Below, piece after piece: positions 31,723 through 34,761 of a stretch of DNA of 34,761 nt (position 1 is its first letter; every line of letters starts with the position of its first letter). The translations under genes and the position numbers were made by a program. This DNA comes from Avoscillospira sp045589035 (GTDB taxonomy: Bacteria; Bacillota; Clostridia; Oscillospirales; Oscillospiraceae), in contig JAZNFJ010000091.1 in NCBI GenBank assembly GCA_045589035.1, positions 1 through 34,761 of the forward strand, read 5' to 3'. Under the pieces are notes generated by a model. That model worked only from the letters and a program-made list of their open reading frames with translations. It had not been told where the DNA came from and searched no databases.

Positions 31723-34700
31723 ATGAAACATATCAAAAGAATCTCTCTCTTGCTGGTACTGCTGCTTCTGCTCGCAGGTGTATTGGGTGCAGTCACAGCT
31801 CAGGCCGCACCGGGAGATCCAGAAGTGGCAGCCGCGGCAGCCGACGGTCTAATTCTGAAAGGAAAGCGGATCTACATTCCCAAAAATCCCACCACGCAGG
31901 AACAAACAGCAGCCAATGAGTTGAGCCGTTATCTGAAAAAGATGACCGGCACCAATTTCATCATCACAAAAACCGATTCCACGTCCCCAAGCGGCATTTT
32001 TATCGGCAACTCCAAAAAAGCCGCCAGCGCCAATGTAACTGCCTACCCCAACGAAAACGGTGCCGGAGAAGGCTGGGCCATACAGGTCATTGGCAGCAAT
32101 CTGTATCTGACCGGCGGTACCAACCGCGGCGTGCTCTATGCCGTTTACCATCTGTTGGAAGATGTACTGGGTGTCCGTTGGTGGAACCCCTGGGAGGAAT
32201 ATGTTCCTGTCACCGCCCAGCCCACCGTTCCCGCCAATTACTTTGCAAGCGGCGAACCTGCCTTTACTTACCGTGATATTTATATTGGTGCAGAGGGCAT
32301 GACCACTCTGTTTTTTACCCACAACCGTTTGAACGGCTGGGTCAGCAATGCGCCTGTTTCTTACGGCGGCGAAGTCACCTATACCCTGCCTTACCATACC
32401 CACTGCTTCGACCGCCTGCTCCCTCCCGGCACCTATTTTTCTGAGCATTCGGAATGGTACTCCTGGTCGGAAGAAAAGCAGGCCCGAATCGACGACGGTC
32501 AGCTCTGCCTCTCCAATGATGAAATGCTTGCCGAGTTCATCGAAGTGATGAAGAGTTGGATTGCAGAATCCTACAGGCAGGCAGATGCCGCCGGAAGCCC
32601 CCGCCCCAGCTTTGCCGACATCACCCCCAACGATACCGGCGGACACTGCGAATGTGCAGAATGCAAAGCATCCACTGCCGCCAGCGGCCCTTCCGGCCAC
32701 TATTTGAAGTTCGTTAACAAGGTGGCCGCAGAGATCGAAAAAGAATACCCGGATATCATGCTGGCAGCCAGTGCCTACTGGCAGTACTATGAAGTACCGC
32801 TGGACAACACCGTGCCTGCTTCCAATGTCATGGTGCGCCTTGCCAGCAACGACGTGGATATCATCCACAACATCCACCATCCCAACAACACACAGGTGAA
32901 AGCCCGTCTGCAGGCCTGGGCAGATATCCTGCAACCCGGTCAGCTGTACTACTGGGATTATGCCGTCCACTATGACCGGATGTACGGTGTTGTGCCCAAC
33001 TACTTCAAGTTCCAGAAGGACTATCAGCTGTTCCACGAAGTTGGCGGCGAAGGCATTTTCACCGAGCTGGAAATGATGAACTCCGCTGATCTGTGGGACA
33101 TGAATCTGTGGCTGATGGCCAAGATCATGGAAGACCCCTATCAGGACGTCTATACGCTGGCACAGGAATACTGCAGCGGTTATTTTGGCTCTGCCGCAGC
33201 ATCCGATGTTTACAACTATCTGTTCTTAATGGAACAGGCTGCTGCAGACTACTATACTTCCATTGACTTTGGTGACTCTGCCATTGACGCATCCTGGCTG
33301 ACCGCAGACGAAGTCATGAGCGCCCATGGGTATTTTGAAAGCGCCGTCGCCAAGACCAACGCAGACACTTCCCTTTCCGATGCGGACCGAGCCCTGTATA
33401 TCAAGCGACTGAACATTGCCCGGAAGGGTCTGGATCAGGTCATTCTCTATAATTACAACCGCTTCAGCTACGAAGCAACTGCCAACGGTCAGTATTTTGA
33501 CATCGATAAGCGGGAAACCGGCAGACGGCTGGTCACCACACTGGCTTCTATCAACAGTATGACCTCCAACTACTCCTTGATCTCCGGTGTGGATCAGGTC
33601 AGTGTCCGCAGCAATTACAGCGACGATGTGAGCTATCTGAACACCCGCTACCGCCGCTACTTAGGAGAAACCGATGCCAGCGGCAATATGTGGTGGCCGG
33701 ATATTCCCCAGCAGGTACTGGACGATCATCCCGGTCTGGATCTGCAGCACATCTATGATTATCCTGCCAGTGCTATGTCCTATGACGGAAACTATGTGAC
33801 CAAGACAGCCAATGCCGCATCCTATGATGGCGGCAGCGCTCTGGTGATAGATCAGAGCAATATTTTCACCAACAGTATCAACAGCAGTTTTACCTTCAGC
33901 GAAACCAAGTCTGTCAGCACCACCCTGGACGAAAAGCTGCGGTTGGGCGATCCCTTCATTGCCGATGGACAGTACCATCTGTACCGCATTGAAAATGTCG
34001 CGCCCTATGTCACCGGCAGACATTCGATTGCCTTCTTTAGCGGATCCGTTAGTATCTATCTGGAAGGTCAGGAGCACTTCCTGGGCAACGACAACGAGAT
34101 TGATCTCTATATCTCCATGAAGATCGAAGGCAACCCTGCCGGCACCGATTCTTCCAATTACGGTAAGATCTACATTGACCGCATGATCCTCGTGGAAAAC
34201 TGCGATATTTACAGAATTGAAGGTTCCAAAACCCCTGCCACCTGTGCCAACGGTGTGATCACCACCGGCGCTTGTCCCATCTGCAACAAGACCGTTTCCG
34301 TGGAAGACAAAACCACCAAGTTGGGACACAAACTCACCGGCGGCTACACCTACAATTCCAATACCAACACCTACACCGCAAATTGCGAGGTTTGCGGCGA
34401 TGCGGTATACGAATTTGAGGGAAAACTACCCGATGATCTGCTGGCAGACCTGGCAGCCGCCTTCGAAGCCAACGGCGTGAATGTCTACATCAACCACAGC
34501 ACCGGCGAGATCTCCCTGGACAACACCCTGCTGTTCGCCGTCAACGAGTATGAGATCTCCGACGCCGGCAAGGAATATCTGAAGCAGTGCCTGGAGGTTT
34601 ACGTCAGCGTTGTCTTCAATGAAAAGTATTCCGATTTCGTCTCCCGTATCCAGATCGAGGGCCACACCGATACCAGCGGCAGCTACGAGCTGAACCTGGA

Positions 34701-34761
34701 GCTGAGCCAGAAGCGGGCCGATTCCGTGCTGAATTTCTGCCTGTCTGATGAAGCCGGCGTG
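31723..34761 (+). CDS. Secreted DUF4838/GH20-like protein with C-terminal OmpA-like domain, 3' partial
   Basis: At least 1013 residues, open in frame to the window end. A signal peptide with a cut near AQA-A (26-29) shows export. Residues about 40-180 resemble the GH20b/alpha-glucuronidase N-terminal domain (NRGVLYAVYHLLEDVLGVRWW). Residues about 200-540 are DUF4838, with its hallmark NDTGGHCECAECK (303-315). A beta-rich part follows. Residues about 840-905 hold two CxxC pairs (CPIC and CEVC), zinc-ribbon-like. Residues 914-1013 are an OmpA/MotB-like peptidoglycan-binding domain (IEGHTDTSGSYELNLELSQK). AAGGAG lies ten bases before ATG. Probably a glycan-acting enzyme held at the cell wall; its linkage is unknown. 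Confidence 0.85.
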   Translation, partial: MKHIKRISLLLVLLLLLAGVLGAVTAQAAPGDPEVAAAAADGLILKGKRIYIPKNPTTQEQTAANELSRYLKKMTGTNFIITKTDSTSPSGIFIGNSKKAASANVTAYPNENGAGEGWAIQVIGSNLYLTGGTNRGVLYAVYHLLEDVLGVRWWNPWEEYVPVTAQPTVPANYFASGEPAFTYRDIYIGAEGMTTLFFTHNRLNGWVSNAPVSYGGEVTYTLPYHTHCFDRLLPPGTYFSEHSEWYSWSEEKQARIDDGQLCLSNDEMLAEFIEVMKSWIAESYRQADAAGSPRPSFADITPNDTGGHCECAECKASTAASGPSGHYLKFVNKVAAEIEKEYPDIMLAASAYWQYYEVPLDNTVPASNVMVRLASNDVDIIHNIHHPNNTQVKARLQAWADILQPGQLYYWDYAVHYDRMYGVVPNYFKFQKDYQLFHEVGGEGIFTELEMMNSADLWDMNLWLMAKIMEDPYQDVYTLAQEYCSGYFGSAAASDVYNYLFLMEQAAADYYTSIDFGDSAIDASWLTADEVMSAHGYFESAVAKTNADTSLSDADRALYIKRLNIARKGLDQVILYNYNRFSYEATANGQYFDIDKRETGRRLVTTLASINSMTSNYSLISGVDQVSVRSNYSDDVSYLNTRYRRYLGETDASGNMWWPDIPQQVLDDHPGLDLQHIYDYPASAMSYDGNYVTKTANAASYDGGSALVIDQSNIFTNSINSSFTFSETKSVSTTLDEKLRLGDPFIADGQYHLYRIENVAPYVTGRHSIAFFSGSVSIYLEGQEHFLGNDNEIDLYISMKIEGNPAGTDSSNYGKIYIDRMILVENCDIYRIEGSKTPATCANGVITTGACPICNKTVSVEDKTTKLGHKLTGGYTYNSNTNTYTANCEVCGDAVYEFEGKLPDDLLADLAAAFEANGVNVYINHSTGEISLDNTLLFAVNEYEISDAGKEYLKQCLEVYVSVVFNEKYSDFVSRIQIEGHTDTSGSYELNLELSQKRADSVLNFCLSDEAGV

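Noticed and set aside
1..34761. CRISPR arrays, tRNA or rRNA genes, prophage or insertion sequences
   Set aside because: No regularly spaced repeats, cloverleaf-like stretches, transposase or phage proteins were seen in the intergenic gaps or coding frames.

Overview
The window looks like a chromosomal segment of a spore-forming, anaerobic gut-type Clostridia, most like Oscillospiraceae/Ruminococcaceae. The grounds are strong AGGAGG-type ribosome binding sites, extended -10 promoters (TGnTATAAT), a SpoVAC sporulation protein, many amino-acid and deoxy-sugar catabolic genes, and palindromic intergenic elements of a kind I associate with this group. The taxonomy is inferred from gene content and style; there is no marker gene. 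I see no rRNA, tRNA, CRISPR array, phage or insertion sequence.

Left part (1-9.1 kb): mostly core genes. These are a Dam-type adenine methylase (44-1168); a GNAT acetyltransferase overlapping lysA on the minus strand; threonine aldolase divergent from lysA through abutting -35 boxes; aspartate ammonia-lyase; an ArsR repressor plus SdpI-like membrane protein pair with a clean operator; and the two-gene Ktr potassium uptake system. Most convergent pairs share a bidirectional terminator hairpin.

Middle part (9.1-16.6 kb): an amino-acid/ureido-compound catabolic locus. A YheO/DauR-type regulator and a 491-aa PLP-dependent fold-type II enzyme lie on the minus strand, with a threonine synthase further downstream. 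Divergent from them is an operon of a YgeY-type M20 hydrolase, a YgeW-type knotted carbamoyltransferase and a carbamate kinase. This resembles the tail of the ygeWXY/yqeA gene set tied to anaerobic purine and ureide breakdown. The upstream purine-ring enzymes are not in the window, and the expected diaminopropionate ammonia-lyase is replaced by a different PLP enzyme. Two copies of a 14-bp motif flank the divergent promoters. This is the best candidate for an under-described system here.

Right part (16.6-34.8 kb): deoxy-sugar and glycan use. A minus-strand operon runs Gfo/Idh oxidoreductase, AraC regulator, rhaA, rhaD, divergent from a cytoplasmic GH35 beta-galactosidase. After an orphan spoVAC comes a ribose-type ABC importer (ATPase, permease, lipoprotein), divergent from a LacI regulator followed by fucI, fucU and an AEC-family transporter. 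No rhamnulokinase, fuculokinase or fuculose-phosphate aldolase is present in the window. The last gene (31723 to the window end, open at its 3' side) encodes a secreted DUF4838/GH20-like protein that ends in a zinc-ribbon-like region and an OmpA-like peptidoglycan-binding domain, an unusual combination.

The only gene-free stretch over 300 bases is 26924-27284, which holds the LacI-family promoter and two matching operator-like sites.
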